64,000 nt of DNA. Origin: Xenorhabdus anantnagensis. GTDB lineage: Bacteria > Pseudomonadota > Gammaproteobacteria > Enterobacterales > Enterobacteriaceae. Position 1 is the first letter of the stretch, and each line of letters opens with the position of its first letter. Position numbers and translations under genes: made by a program. The stretch is from positions 124,001 to 188,000 of the forward strand of contig NZ_JAQRFN010000002.1 of the NCBI RefSeq assembly GCF_028598555.1, in the 5' to 3' direction. Below, one piece after another: positions 29,620-39,622 of the stretch. The notes below the pieces were generated by a model, which saw only the letters and a program-made list of their open reading frames with translations, was not told the origin of the DNA and searched no databases.

Positions 29620-30657
29620 TTATTTTTGCAGAGCAGGAAGATCCGCCAACGGCCAACGTGCTTTCACCGTTACACCCAATTCACCGGCAGTTCCTCCTTG
29701 CAAACGGATCATACCAGCCAACGCGATCATTGCCCCATTATCAGTACAGAATTCAGGTCGGGCATAGAAAACTTCGCCTCCCAGCTTTTCCATCACTTCT
29801 TGCATCTTGGTACGCAATGTTTGGTTTGCACTAACTCCGCCCGCCATCACCAAACGTTTGAATCCCGTCTGTTCCAAGGCGCGTTTACACTTAATCGCCA
29901 ACGTATCCACAACCGCATCTTCAAATGCACGGGCAATATCTGCTTTGGTTTGCTCATCCTCAGCCATATCATGACCATGAATGTTATTGCGGATCGTATT
30001 GGCTGCGAACGTTTTCAGGCCTGAGAAGCTGAAATCCAGCCCCGGACGATCTGTCATCGGACGCGGAAAGACAAAACGCCCCACCTTGCCCAGCTGTGCC
30101 ATACGGGCAAGAACCGGCCCCCCCGGATAATCCAATCCGAGCAATTTTGCTGTTTTGTCAAAAGCCTCGCCCGCCGCATCATCAATGGATTCACCGAGCA
30201 ATTTGTATTCACCGATACCCGTCACGCTAATAAGCTGGGTATGACCGCCTGAAACCAGTAAGGCAACAAAAGGAAACTCAGGCGTGTTTTCTTCCAGCAT
30301 CGGTGCCAGCAAATGGCCTTCCATATGATGTACGGGAATAGCAGGCACACCCCATGCAAATGCCAGGGAACGTCCGATTGTTGCCCCAACCAGCAAGGCT
30401 CCAACCAATCCCGGCCCCGCTGTGTAAGCAACGGCATCTATATCTTTACTCGTCAGGCCCGCTTCCTTCAAAGCCGCCTGAATCAAAGGAACTGTCTTAC
30501 GAATGTGGTCACGGGACGCCAGTTCAGGTACTACACCGCCATAATCAGCATGTAGCTTGACCTGACTGTATAATTGATTGGCTAGCAGACCGATTTTGTC
30601 GTCATAAATTGCGATTCCGGTTTCATCGCAGGACGTTTCTATACCTAAAACTCGCAT
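29620..30657 (-). CDS. tsaD: tRNA N6-adenosine threonylcarbamoyltransferase TsaD
   Basis: Transfers the threonylcarbamoyl group to A37 of ANN-decoding tRNAs, with TsaB and TsaE. It has 345 residues (E. coli 337). ASKHA-fold markers are [16 protein letters not shown], the metal-binding [11 protein letters not shown] (HxxxH, about residue 111), [11 protein letters not shown] and [10 protein letters not shown] (about 273). Divergent from rpsU, the E. coli arrangement. Confidence 0.97.
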   Translation of the reverse strand: MRVLGIETSCDETGIAIYDDKIGLLANQLYSQVKLHADYGGVVPELASRDHIRKTVPLIQAALKEAGLTSKDIDAVAYTAGPGLVGALLVGATIGRSLAFAWGVPAIPVHHMEGHLLAPMLEENTPEFPFVALLVSGGHTQLISVTGIGEYKLLGESIDDAAGEAFDKTAKLLGLDYPGGPVLARMAQLGKVGRFVFPRPMTDRPGLDFSFSGLKTFAANTIRNNIHGHDMAEDEQTKADIARAFEDAVVDTLAIKCKRALEQTGFKRLVMAGGVSANQTLRTKMQEVMEKLGGEVFYARPEFCTDNGAMIALAGMIRLQGGTAGELGVTVKARWPLADLPALQK

Positions 30658-30742
30658 TGCACTATTTGTCTCGTTGTTTTACGTCTCGTTGTTTGGTCAC
30701 TATACACATTCGTATTTCTTCCAACGGGCGCCAGTGTAACAT

Positions 30743-30837
30743 TATCTATTTATACAGCTCTAATCTATTTCTGCACCTCTAATCTATTTATGTACCTCTA
30801 ATCTATTTATGTACCTCTAATCTATTTATGTACCTCT
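30743..30837. repeat. 19-bp tandem repeat, 5 units
   Basis: Three identical units AATCTATTTATGTACCTCT (30781-30837) preceded by two diverged ones (30743-30780). No spacers, so not a CRISPR. Confidence 0.92.
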
Positions 30838-31054
30838 ATGCTTAAATCCCTTGCCGATAGCCACTTTACTATCAACATTCTCATCACCGAGTCCATTACA
30901 TGCTGGCTATTTTTTCTGATTAGTCTATAATCAATCTCCTACTTGAATATTCTGTGTGGTTAATGTTAATGACGCCGATACCAGATTGCTTGTTTTGCGT
31001 ACAAAAAAGCATCCTGTAACCCATGGCGTTATCGGTTTCAATTTGCCTCGGCAC

Positions 31055-31084
31055 TTTACAAAGCCGTGTTCATTGAAGTAAAAT
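31055..31084 (+). promoter_or_regulatory. Sigma-70 promoter of rpsU-dnaG
   Basis: -35 TTTACA (31055-31060) and -10 TAAAAT (31079-31084), 18 bases apart. The flanking sequence is similar to what I recall of the E. coli rpsU promoter region. It sits 74 bases before the rpsU start. Confidence 0.65.
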
Positions 31085-31145
31085 TCCGCACCATTTTAAA
31101 GACGGCTGGCACTATCACGCCAGCGACAAACCCGATTTCTATTGA

Positions 31146-31373
<228 letters not shown>

Positions 31374-31423
31374 TCTTTGCGGTCAATCCGCTTAGTGGTT
31401 GTATTAACAAACTACTGCAATTA

Positions 31424-31458
31424 AAGGCCGTGCTTTCCCAAAGGAAGCGCGGCTTATT
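31424..31458 (+). terminator. Attenuating terminator between rpsU and dnaG
   Basis: A G+C-rich stem with mismatches: AGGCCGTGCTTTCC pairs with GGAAGCGCGGCTT, followed by ATT rather than a long U-run. E. coli has a known partial terminator at this point that lowers dnaG relative to rpsU. Confidence 0.7.
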
Positions 31459-31487
31459 CTCGTTCATCAACAGGCGTAAAAGGGCTT

Positions 31488-33236
31488 ATGGCTGGACGAA
31501 TTCCACGCGCATTTATCAATGACTTATTAGCAAGAACCGATATCATTGATTTGATCGATGTTAGGGTGCCTCTGAAAAAGAAAGGTAAAAATCATCAAGC
31601 GTGCTGTCCTTTTCATAACGAAAAAACCCCTTCATTCACTGTTAATGGTGATAAGCAGTTTTATCATTGCTTCGGTTGCGGAGCGCATGGCAATGTCATT
31701 GATTTTTTGATGAATTATGACAGGTTGGATTTTGTCGAATCCATTGAAGAACTGGCTGCAATGCATGGGCTGGAAGTTCCCTACGAAGCAGGCTCCGGCG
31801 GCGGTCAAATCGAACGTCACCAAAGGCAAAATCTTTACCAACTGATGGATAAGCTCAATAGCTTCTATCAGAATTCACTGAATACCCCTGGCACTCAATC
31901 AGCCCGACAATATTTGGCTCAACGTGGGCTCAGTGAAGAAATCATCCATCGTTTCGCCATTGGTTTTGCGCCTGCGGGATGGGATAACGTCCTAAAGCGG
32001 TTTGCCCATAATGAGGAAGATCGCAAACAGTTAAACGATGCGGGAATGCTGGTCACGAACGACAATGGCCGCACTTATGATCGTTTCCGCGAACGTGTGA
32101 TGTTCCCCATTCGCGATCGTCGCGGTCGTGTGGTTGCATTCGGCGGCAGAGTACTGGGAGATGCACTTCCCAAATATTTAAACTCGCCGGAAACAGAAAT
32201 ATTTCATAAAGGCCGCCAGTTATATGGTCTTTATGAGGCACAACAAAGCCACAGTACGCCTACAAGGCTATTAGTAGTTGAAGGTTATATGGATGTTGTT
32301 GCGCTGGCCCAATTTGGCATTGACTATGCTGTGGCTTCGCTAGGAACGTCCACGACAGCCGAACATGTTCAGTTGCTTTTCAGGACAACCGATAGCATCA
32401 TTTGTTGTTACGATGGTGACCGTGCGGGTCGTGATGCTGCATGGCGTACATTGGAAACGGCGTTGCCTTACCTGAATGATGGTCGGCAATTACGTTTTAT
32501 GTTCTTGCCTGATGGCGAAGATCCTGATTCACTGATTCGCAAAGAAGGACGGGAAGCATTCGAGCAAAGAACAGAAAAGGCGCTGACCTTATCTTCATTT
32601 TTATTCGAATCACTATTGCCACAGGTTGATTTAAGTAACCCTGAAGGAGCGACTAAGCTCAGTTCGCTAGCCATGCCACTGATCAGTCAGATTCCAGGAG
32701 AAGTACTGCGGCTTTACCTGCTTAAAGAGCTTGGAAACCTGTTGGGTACTCCTGATACAACACAATTGGAACGATTTCTGGCAAAACTTGTCAAAAAAGA
32801 TACCAATGCTTATCAGGCGCTAAAACTGAAACCTACAACAATGCGTATTCTTATTGCATTGCTGGTGCAAAACCCACATTTAGCGACATTAGTTCCTCCA
32901 CTACAGGGAATGTTTTCTACTCAAATAGCAGGATTGCCATTATTCATAGAGCTTGTTGACACGTGCCTTGCCCAACCCGGCTTAACCACTGGGCAACTGT
33001 TAGAGCAATATCGCGATAATAAATATGCTAAACAGCTTGAAAAACTCGCTGCATGGAACGATATACAGATAGAAGAGATTGCTGAAAAAACGTTTAGCGA
33101 TGCACTGAATCATCTTTTCGCGTCAGCACTTGATGAACGTTTTAACTTTCTGATTGCTAAAGAGAGAACTGAAGGTCTAACACCAGAAGAGCGCGAAGAA
33201 GTCCAGTTAATTACGATTTCTGGCGCGAGGAAATAA
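31488..33236 (+). CDS. dnaG: DNA primase
   Basis: Synthesises RNA primers at the replication fork, recruited by DnaB. It has 582 residues (E. coli 581). The N-terminal zinc ribbon has CCPFHNEKTPSF and FYHCFGCGAHG (Cys40/His43/Cys61/Cys64 type). The polymerase core has the RFRERVMFPIRDRRGRVVAFGGR strand, and the TOPRIM domain has VVEGYMDVVALAQFG and CYDGDRAGRDAAWR. The C-terminal helicase-binding domain (about 440-582) is present. Confidence 0.98.
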   Translation: MAGRIPRAFINDLLARTDIIDLIDVRVPLKKKGKNHQACCPFHNEKTPSFTVNGDKQFYHCFGCGAHGNVIDFLMNYDRLDFVESIEELAAMHGLEVPYEAGSGGGQIERHQRQNLYQLMDKLNSFYQNSLNTPGTQSARQYLAQRGLSEEIIHRFAIGFAPAGWDNVLKRFAHNEEDRKQLNDAGMLVTNDNGRTYDRFRERVMFPIRDRRGRVVAFGGRVLGDALPKYLNSPETEIFHKGRQLYGLYEAQQSHSTPTRLLVVEGYMDVVALAQFGIDYAVASLGTSTTAEHVQLLFRTTDSIICCYDGDRAGRDAAWRTLETALPYLNDGRQLRFMFLPDGEDPDSLIRKEGREAFEQRTEKALTLSSFLFESLLPQVDLSNPEGATKLSSLAMPLISQIPGEVLRLYLLKELGNLLGTPDTTQLERFLAKLVKKDTNAYQALKLKPTTMRILIALLVQNPHLATLVPPLQGMFSTQIAGLPLFIELVDTCLAQPGLTTGQLLEQYRDNKYAKQLEKLAAWNDIQIEEIAEKTFSDALNHLFASALDERFNFLIAKERTEGLTPEEREEVQLITISGARK

Positions 33237-33331
33237 GAATCTGTCTCAGCAAGGCTATTTACTTCAAGACTACATTATTTGAAGGCTATATTACTTGGCT
33301 TACTTACACTATGGGTTTGTATCCGTAATAT

Positions 33332-33408
33332 GGCTTGATAAAAATATCGCTAATGAAAATATAACTTGGCGAAAATATAGCTTGGTAAAAATATAGCTTG
33401 GTGAAACA
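33332..33408. repeat. Degenerate 15-16 bp tandem repeat
   Basis: About five units of the type TAGCTTGGTAAAAATA; the last two are nearly identical (33378-33408). It lies just before the ERIC element. Confidence 0.75.
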
Positions 33409-33410
33409 GG

Positions 33411-33540
33411 TTCTATACCCAATGGGTTTCAAGATGCGTCGCGATGGTAAGGGAGTGAATTCCCGAGAGCATAGATAACTATGTAGCCGGGGTGAGTGAG
33501 CGTAGCCAACAAAGAGGCAGCTTGACCTAAAATCGCAGAC
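33411..33540. repeat. ERIC-type intergenic repeat
   Basis: It starts CTATACCCAATGGGTTTCAAG and contains GAATTCCCGAGAGCATAGAT, AACTATGTAGCCGGGGTGAG, TGAGCGTAGCCAACAAAGAG and GCAGCTTGA. The central ACATAAGT-type palindrome followed by a CCGGGGTGAG block and GCAGCCAAC-like text is the ERIC pattern. The right boundary is approximate. Confidence 0.8.
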
Positions 33541-33705
33541 ACAGAATTCACGGCTTAAATGCCGCATTAGGTAGGGTAAATAGCCCTACAATTGCCGCAA
33601 TTGAGGGCAGCGGCAATACAATGAAAACATCCTCAAATGTTATTGTTGGCATATTTGTTTTGCCGACCGACACCAACCAATACTCTGAAGTGTGGATACC
33701 GTCTT

Positions 33706-35559
33706 ATGGAGCAAAACCCGCAGTCACAGCTAAAGCTACTTGTCACCCGAGGTAAGGAGCAAGGCTATTTGACCTATGCTGAGGTCAATGACCATCTGCC
33801 GGAAGATATCGTCGATTCTGATCAGATAGAAGATATCATCCAAATGATCAATGACATGGGCATCCAGGTAATGGAAGAAGCACCTGATGCCGATGATCTC
33901 ATGTTGGCAGAAAACACAAACGACACAGATGAAGACGCAGCGGAAGCAGCCGCACAAGTGTTATCTAGTGTCGAGTCAGAAATCGGTCGTACCACTGATC
34001 CGGTTCGCATGTACATGCGTGAAATGGGTACGGTTGAGCTCCTGACTCGCGAAGGTGAGATTGACATTGCAAAGCGCATTGAAGATGGCATCAACCAAGT
34101 ACAGTGCTCCGTTGCTGAATACCCTGAAGCGATTACTTACCTGCTGGAGCAGTACGACCGTGTTGAATCCGGCGAGAGTCGTCTGTCCGATTTGATCACG
34201 GGTTTCGTTGATCCTAACGCAGAAGAAGATCTTGCACCAACAGCCACTCACGTTGGCTCAGAACTTCCTCAGGAAGAACTTGACAACAATGATGACGATG
34301 AAGATGACGAAGAGCGTGATGATGATGCTGACAGCGAAGATGATAACAGCATTGATCCAGAATTAGCTCGTCAGAAATTCCTGGAACTGCGTGAGCAATA
34401 TGAACTGACTCGCCAGTCAATCAAAGCTCACGGTCGTAGTCATACTAATACCGCAGCAGAAATATTGACTTTATCTGAAGTATTCAAACAGTTCCGTCTG
34501 GTACCAAAACAGTTTGATTATCTGGTCAACAACATGCGTTCCATGATGGATCGTGTACGTCTTCAAGAACGTCAGATCATGAAGATGTGTGTTGAGCAGT
34601 GCAAAATGCCGAAGAAAAACTTCATTACTCTGTTCTCTGGCAATGAAACAAGTGAGACATGGTTTACCGCTGCAAAAGCAATGAACAAACCATGGTCTGA
34701 CAAATTGCTGGAAGTTGAAGAAGAAGTTATGCGTAGCCTGCAAAAGTTATGTCAGATCGAAGAAGAGACTGGCATGACCATTGAACAGGTCAAAGACATC
34801 AACCGTCGCATGTCAATTGGTGAAGCGAAAGCCCGCCGAGCGAAGAAAGAAATGGTTGAGGCCAACCTGCGTCTGGTTATTTCGATTGCGAAGAAATATA
34901 CCAACCGTGGTCTGCAATTCCTCGATTTGATTCAGGAAGGTAATATCGGTCTGATGAAAGCGGTTGATAAATTTGAATACCGTCGTGGTTACAAATTCTC
35001 AACTTACGCGACATGGTGGATCCGTCAGGCAATTACTCGTTCTATCGCAGATCAGGCACGCACCATCCGTATCCCAGTACATATGATTGAGACCATCAAC
35101 AAACTCAATCGTATTTCCCGCCAGATGTTGCAGGAAATGGGTCGTGAACCTTCACCGGAAGAGCTGGCAGAACGCATGTTGATGCCTGAAGACAAGATCC
35201 GCAAGGTACTGAAAATTGCCAAAGAGCCAATCTCCATGGAAACCCCTGTGGGTGATGATGAAGATTCACATCTGGGCGATTTTATCGAGGATACCACTCT
35301 CGAACTGCCGCTGGATTCAGCAACTTCAGAAAGCCTGCGCTCAGCAACTCACGATGTGCTGGCAGGTCTGACTGCACGTGAAGCTAAAGTTCTGCGTATG
35401 CGTTTTGGCATCGATATGAACACTGACCATACTCTGGAAGAAGTGGGTAAACAATTTGATGTAACCCGCGAGCGTATTCGTCAGATTGAAGCAAAAGCAC
35501 TACGTAAACTGCGCCATCCGAGCCGTTCCGAAGTACTGCGCAGCTTCCTTGATGACTAA
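33706..35559 (+). CDS. rpoD: RNA polymerase sigma factor RpoD (sigma-70)
   Basis: Primary sigma factor. It has 617 residues (E. coli 613) from the ATG at 33706 ([20 protein letters not shown]). Region 1.1 (1-80), the sigma-70 non-conserved region with an acidic run [20 protein letters not shown], region 2 with [20 protein letters not shown] and [19 protein letters not shown], region 3 and region 4 ([20 protein letters not shown]) are all seen. The frame extends upstream to 33637 but that part is not conserved. A terminator follows 27 bases after the stop. Confidence 0.98.
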   Translation: MEQNPQSQLKLLVTRGKEQGYLTYAEVNDHLPEDIVDSDQIEDIIQMINDMGIQVMEEAPDADDLMLAENTNDTDEDAAEAAAQVLSSVESEIGRTTDPVRMYMREMGTVELLTREGEIDIAKRIEDGINQVQCSVAEYPEAITYLLEQYDRVESGESRLSDLITGFVDPNAEEDLAPTATHVGSELPQEELDNNDDDEDDEERDDDADSEDDNSIDPELARQKFLELREQYELTRQSIKAHGRSHTNTAAEILTLSEVFKQFRLVPKQFDYLVNNMRSMMDRVRLQERQIMKMCVEQCKMPKKNFITLFSGNETSETWFTAAKAMNKPWSDKLLEVEEEVMRSLQKLCQIEEETGMTIEQVKDINRRMSIGEAKARRAKKEMVEANLRLVISIAKKYTNRGLQFLDLIQEGNIGLMKAVDKFEYRRGYKFSTYATWWIRQAITRSIADQARTIRIPVHMIETINKLNRISRQMLQEMGREPSPEELAERMLMPEDKIRKVLKIAKEPISMETPVGDDEDSHLGDFIEDTTLELPLDSATSESLRSATHDVLAGLTAREAKVLRMRFGIDMNTDHTLEEVGKQFDVTRERIRQIEAKALRKLRHPSRSEVLRSFLDD

Positions 35560-35585
35560 TCAACGAACTTGCTGATAAATCTAAA

Positions 35586-35614
35586 AAGCGTCTGTTTCGG
35601 CAGACGTTTTTTTA
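35586..35614. terminator. Bidirectional terminator between rpoD and the GNAT gene
   Basis: The stem CGTCTG/CAGACG (35589-35594 and 35601-35606) with a TTTCGG loop has AAAAAG on the left and TTTTTTT on the right, so it should stop transcription on both strands. It abuts the stop of the convergent acetyltransferase gene. Confidence 0.85.
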
Positions 35615-36397
35615 TTATTCACGGATAAATCCCCGATATTCAAACAATGGCTTAAATCCGATACGCTGATACAACCCATTACCATCACGAGAGGCATCCA
35701 AATAGCACGCAGTTACACCATATTGTTTAGCATCATTCAACACATGATTGATCAACGCAGAGGCATATCCCCTTTTCTGTTTCTCCACCAACGTACTAAT
35801 TTCATCAAAACGAACAATATTATCTAATCTTGATAAAGTTAAAGAACAGACTGGCTGACCATCGACATACAAAACATAATGTTGCAGATCTTTTCCTGCA
35901 TCCAAAGCCGCCTGATGGCATTTTTGGTACTGCCCAGAAATGGAATCACCAGTCTCAAACGCACTTTCCATCGGGATTGCCCAATCATCCAAACAGTGGT
36001 TAACACACCGAATGTCATATTCCATAACTGATACATCGCTCATCTGCCAATTTACCAAATCAAGTTGCATGGCTGTCGTTATGCTATCAGCATCAAACAC
36101 AAACCCTGCCTGCTGAATCACCGCTAAAATTTGACTATTTGGCTCTACGGCAGCAACAATCGCAAAAGGAACGTAAGTTTTCTCATCCAGCAATTGAATC
36201 CCTTTTTGTAGATCCTCTGCGGTCTGTTGATTAACATCAGTCACCAACAAAAAATTCAATGAATGTGTTTCAACACCAGTCACATAGGCTCGAACACTTT
36301 CACTGATATACTGAGACATTTGGCTAATAGATGAAAAAAAGTGATCTTCTATTTGGTGATGAGCCCAAATGGCTGCCGATAAATTATTTTTTTTCAT
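35615..36397 (-). CDS. GNAT family N-acetyltransferase
   Basis: 260 residues. The C-terminal half carries the acetyl-CoA-binding GNAT motif: EKQKRGYASALINHVLNDA (Q/RxxGxA type, about residue 200) followed by ACYLDASRDGNGLYQRIGF. The N-terminal 130 residues are less conserved. Substrate unknown. It sits between rpoD and tRNA-Ile, where E. coli has mug, so the neighbourhood differs here. Confidence 0.82.
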   Translation of the reverse strand: MKKNNLSAAIWAHHQIEDHFFSSISQMSQYISESVRAYVTGVETHSLNFLLVTDVNQQTAEDLQKGIQLLDEKTYVPFAIVAAVEPNSQILAVIQQAGFVFDADSITTAMQLDLVNWQMSDVSVMEYDIRCVNHCLDDWAIPMESAFETGDSISGQYQKCHQAALDAGKDLQHYVLYVDGQPVCSLTLSRLDNIVRFDEISTLVEKQKRGYASALINHVLNDAKQYGVTACYLDASRDGNGLYQRIGFKPLFEYRGFIRE

Positions 36398-36642
36398 ATT
36401 GACTTACCAAAATATTTTGATGAAAAGTAATAATAATGGTTGAAAATCAATGAAAAACACAAAATTACACTGACAAAATTTTATTGGACAAATTATGAAC
36501 GAAACACGGTAAACAATCAGAAATATTTGTCATAAAAGCAAACAACATCACTAAAAAAGATTTCAGATTACTTCCAATAAGCTGAGATACGTTAAAATAT
36601 ACTGATTATTGTATATAAAACACGCATATGAATTTTGGGGAC

Positions 36643-36672
36643 TAGACCTAAGACCAAACTGTACCGTATAAT
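36643..36672 (+). promoter_or_regulatory. Promoter of the tRNA-Ile gene
   Basis: The perfect -10 TATAAT (36667-36672) has a C-rich discriminator CTCCCC after it, typical of stable RNA promoters. A weak -35 TAGACC (36643-36648) lies 18 bases upstream. Confidence 0.6.
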
Positions 36673-36686
36673 CTCCCCACTTTAAC

Positions 36687-36762
36687 GGCCCCTTAGCTCA
36701 GTGGTTAGAGCAGGCGACTCATAATCGCTTGGTCGCTGGTTCAAGTCCAGCAGGGGCCACCA
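36687..36762 (+). tRNA. ileX: tRNA-Ile (anticodon CAU, lysidine-modified, ileX type)
   Basis: 76 bases with encoded CCA. The acceptor stem GGCCCCT/AGGGGCC, D-loop AGCTCAGTGG, anticodon CAT at 36720-36722 and T-arm GGTTCAAGTCC are all present. The sequence appears the same as E. coli ileX as I remember it, located downstream of rpoD there too. The CAU anticodon with this body is read as AUA-decoding tRNA-Ile2 after TilS modification, not methionine. Confidence 0.95.
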
Positions 36763-37275
36763 GAATTATCAAGAGGTTGCATCAAAATGCGACCCCTTAG
36801 TTTTTTCTAGGATAACCATAGGATACCTTCTGGCAGTAGCATGAGGTATAACCAATTAACACCGCTACGGTAATGAACCGTTTTCGTATTCCTCTCCGTA
36901 ATACTTATCACATTCCCTGAACATTATGACACCCAGCTTTCTGCTTCCCTAACCGCCACTTGAAATACAAAAAAGCCAAGAGTGCTGGATTTTGCCAATG
37001 GCGGGGTTACTTTAACCGATTGGTTTATCTGACTCGGTAAGCGAGCCAGTATAAATGCTTAATTTTTTCGCTATATCCCATTAAACGCCTTAAGTCGCTG
37101 CTGCTGGTCTTCACTTAATACCACAACTACAGGCAAAGTAAGGACAGAGCGGCTTGTTCCTAATACCGACAGAATGCGGGAGAGTTATTTTGGGTAGAAA
37201 ATAACAGAAGGAGCGTGAAAAACCGCCCCAATGAAGTGCCTCGAAAGTTAGGTATCCAGCTAATGCAAATGTTAT
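36763..37275. other. Intergenic region after the tRNA, with a possible phage gene scrap
   Basis: 513 bases with no intact gene. A minus-strand frame at 37071-37184 ends LSEDQQQRLKAFNGI, resembling the end of the terminase fragment at 39262 (LSVEQQQRLANFDGI). The location beside a tRNA and upstream of phage-like genes suggests remnants of an integrated element; I see no integrase and no repeat of the tRNA 3' end. Confidence 0.4.
37071..37184 (-). pseudogene. Fragment of a phage-type gene 3' end
   Basis: A 37-codon open segment ends with VVVVLSEDQQQRLKAFNGI and a stop. It has the same closing pattern as the terminase-like fragment 2 kb away but no more conserved sequence. There is no start codon with a ribosome binding site. 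Low confidence. Confidence 0.3.
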
Positions 37276-37896
37276 TTATTCTAATCTATACCATCCCATT
37301 AACATAATATAACCATTGGTAATATCGATTATTTCCCTGTAGCCAGTACTTGATGTTGTTCCAGAAACAGTATGGTGATGGGCACCAATATTTACAGAAT
37401 GGGCATGATTGCCCAAAGTATCTGTATATGCAACTTTTTCATTATATTTATAGGTAGCTCCACGAATTACTACTCCTTTCGGAATATACCCTCCCCATAT
37501 AGGTTCCTGACTTTGATCATATGATAACGCCGTAGCATGCTTATGATCACCTGCAACACTGGTTGATTTTATTCCATAATCAAATGAATCTGTTGTAGCT
37601 GAAAATGAGTGATTATGAGGAGGGAGTTGCGAAGCTTTCAATGTGATAGTGTCATTTCCTCCTATTGATAAAATGTCGGAACCATCTAAAGCTCCCAGTC
37701 TGATAGTTTTATTTTCGCCAATATATTTCCAGACTGTGTCAGGGAATAGGATATTTGGATCTTTACTTTGAGCAAAAAATGTAACAATCCCAACAGGATA
37801 TAATATATCAATAGTTACAGCATGTTTTTCCCGTTCTAACGCCAATTCATCTTCAGATAACGTTTTTATTGTGCGCTTCTTATTTTGAATGCTCAT
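37276..37896 (-). CDS. Phage tail-collar / tail-fibre-tip-like protein
   Basis: 206 residues. The middle matches the pattern of tail-collar proteins: ILYPVGIVTFFAQSKDPN, LFPDTVWKYIGE, then SIGGNDTITLKASQLPPHNH. Several GxHxH-type clusters follow (AGDHKHAT, GNHAHSVNIGAHHHTVSG), as in metal-binding tips of T4-type long tail fibres. It ends with a hydrophobic YIMLMGWYRLE. It could come from a phage, an R-type tailocin or a contractile injection system; no other structural genes remain around it. Confidence 0.65.
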   Translation of the reverse strand: MSIQNKKRTIKTLSEDELALEREKHAVTIDILYPVGIVTFFAQSKDPNILFPDTVWKYIGENKTIRLGALDGSDILSIGGNDTITLKASQLPPHNHSFSATTDSFDYGIKSTSVAGDHKHATALSYDQSQEPIWGGYIPKGVVIRGATYKYNEKVAYTDTLGNHAHSVNIGAHHHTVSGTTSSTGYREIIDITNGYIMLMGWYRLE

Positions 37897-38269
37897 ATTG
37901 ATTCCTCATGTATTAACAACGTACATTGCTAGTTAAGCCAAAGAGGTTTAATTGGAAATATCTTTGGCAATATGAGGCGGTGGGATACTTCTCCGCCTGT
38001 GAACATCAATAAAATCAGTTCATCAATACTGGAGAGTACGGTTGGGCTAAATTCAGCTGGTTAATATTTGGTAAGTTGTATACTTTGATAGCAGAATGGC
38101 ACAAAATAACAGATGGTAAATAATAAAATTTATCAAATAACTGATAACACTTGATGCTATAAAGGTGAGATATTCTATAAAGATGGTTGAAATACCAACC
38201 ATCATAGTTCATTGATTATTAATAATTTCTTCTCAGTAATAGAAGCAAGTAAAGTCCATGAATTAATTA
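37897..38269. other. Noncoding gap left of IS982
   Basis: 373 bases of A+T-rich sequence upstream of the tail-collar gene. No convincing reading frame; the collar gene's promoter presumably lies here. Confidence 0.4.
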
Positions 38270-39258
38270 ACCCGAATTCCGCTTAAGCCATCACTGGAAA
38301 ATCGTCTTCTGAGTAGAAATTTTTAAGTGATGGCTTTTTCAATTTAAGGCAGTAAGCAATCACACCCCCTAAAACAGTTAACAGAAATCCTTTTATACTT
38401 CGGTGGCGCGAGTGTTCTATTTGAGAAATGATTTTTAATTGTCCATTAATTGTCTCAATGATAAAACGCCTTGATAACATTATCTTATCCCACTCAGCCA
38501 GCACACGCGCTTTCATATTTCGGCGCTTTTGGGTGATGAAAGTGATCCCCGTTTTAGCTAAATCGTCAGCCAGCTCTTGGCTGAGATAACCTTTATCACC
38601 ATAAAGAGAACCCGTTAATTCTTTTGTTAATTCGCGAACAGGTTCTCGATCATCCACATTACCCGCCGTCACTTTAAGTGCCAAAATTTCCCCCTGATGG
38701 TTTATAATCAGGTGCAATTTGAACCCGTAAAACCAACCCATTGAGGTTTTTCCTCGTTGCGCTATCCCTTCAAAGACTTTATGGTGGGGAATACGGATGT
38801 TATGACAAACGCGCAAACGCGTGGAATCAATAAAAGCAATGCCTGTGGGTTTTCCTTTTAATTGAGTCAGATAACTGCATAGTGGCATCAAAACCAAAGG
38901 GGCAACACTGATAAAACGGGGATAACTGAGCAAAGCGGGAAAATCGTTGTGATGATATTTCCAAATCTGCGCCAGATAAAAATGTTTAAAATCACGGTAA
39001 TGTGACAGATGAAAGAGGATCAAAATGGTCATGATTTCACTGGGATACATGCGACCTTGTCGGCGACGTAGACGGTATCCGTTATCAAGGCAAAACTGCG
39101 TCCACTGAGGGATGAAAAAACGGCAAAAATCGTCGACATCGCAGAAAATTTCAACTAAGTTATTCATAGCCTGTTCCTCCCCGGAGCTGTTTTCGGCTTT
39201 CACCAAAACTTTGCTCCCGGAACAGGCTTCTCGTCAATTTCTTATCCAGAATTCGGGT
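38270..39258 (-). mobile_element. IS982-family insertion sequence
   Basis: 989 bases bounded by the inverted repeats ACCCGAATTC (38270-38279) and GAATTCGGGT (39249-39258). TAATTA flanks both ends and is a likely target duplication. It holds one transposase gene on the minus strand with no visible damage, so it may be active. Confidence 0.85.
38283..39167 (-). CDS. IS982-family transposase
   Basis: DDE-type transposase of 294 residues from the ATG at 39167 (MNNLVEIFCDVDDFC); the frame continues to 39206 inside the left part of the element. Conserved blocks are GIAFIDSTRLRVCHN (first Asp), GWFYGFKLHLIIN, LYGDKGYLSQEL (second Asp) and RRFIIETINGQLK (Glu), the IS982/IS5-like catalytic triad. Confidence 0.88.
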   Translation of the reverse strand: MNNLVEIFCDVDDFCRFFIPQWTQFCLDNGYRLRRRQGRMYPSEIMTILILFHLSHYRDFKHFYLAQIWKYHHNDFPALLSYPRFISVAPLVLMPLCSYLTQLKGKPTGIAFIDSTRLRVCHNIRIPHHKVFEGIAQRGKTSMGWFYGFKLHLIINHQGEILALKVTAGNVDDREPVRELTKELTGSLYGDKGYLSQELADDLAKTGITFITQKRRNMKARVLAEWDKIMLSRRFIIETINGQLKIISQIEHSRHRSIKGFLLTVLGGVIAYCLKLKKPSLKNFYSEDDFPVMA

Positions 39259-39261
39259 TAA

Positions 39262-39501
39262 TTAAATGCCGTCAAAGTTAGCCAATCGTTGTTGCTGTTC
39301 TACGCTTAAGGTAAATGCAAACTCTTCATGCTCAATCTGCCATGTGCCAAAGCTCATCAGAAACGCAATTGCAGCGTCTATTTTATTCGCGGATTTCTTC
39401 TTGTTTGGTTTGATATTGGCATTTGCATCCATTTTCATCACTACATTGGACATCGCCCGGATCGCCGATATGACGAATGACTTTGCGATTAACGAACACG
39501 T
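39262..39501 (-). pseudogene. C-terminal fragment of a phage terminase large subunit
   Basis: The frame is open from 39501 to the stop at 39262 (from the ATG at 39453, 63 codons). It contains AMSNVVMKMDANANIKPNKK and then SANKIDAAIAFLMSFGTW, the closing signature of HK97-type terminase large subunits (nuclease domain tail). The ATPase and most of the nuclease domain are gone, cut by an upstream stop. IS982 inserted directly beside its stop codon. Marks a decayed prophage. Confidence 0.65.
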
Positions 39502-39622
39502 TTAAAAAGACTGAATCGAAAGACAATTGGCTATTCCAAATCAGAAGAGATACATGACAAGGTGATAGGGAGTTTCATCGAACATGAATACTATTCTTTA
39601 TAGGGTGATCTAACTATTGGCG

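Larger units (their letters stand above)
33237..33705. other. Enlarged dnaG-rpoD intergenic region
   Basis: 469 bases, longer than the E. coli gap as I recall it. It holds a degenerate 15-16 bp tandem repeat (33332-33408) and an ERIC-type element (33411-33540). The 165 bases before rpoD contain TTGAGGGCAGCGGC and other sequence in which I cannot place a promoter with confidence. Confidence 0.6.

Noticed and set aside
30743-30837. Possible CRISPR-like array of 19-bp repeats
   Set aside because: The units are directly adjacent without spacers and there are no cas genes; it is a plain tandem repeat.
36738-36762. Attachment-site duplication of the tRNA 3' end
   Set aside because: I found no second copy of the T-arm/acceptor sequence within the window.
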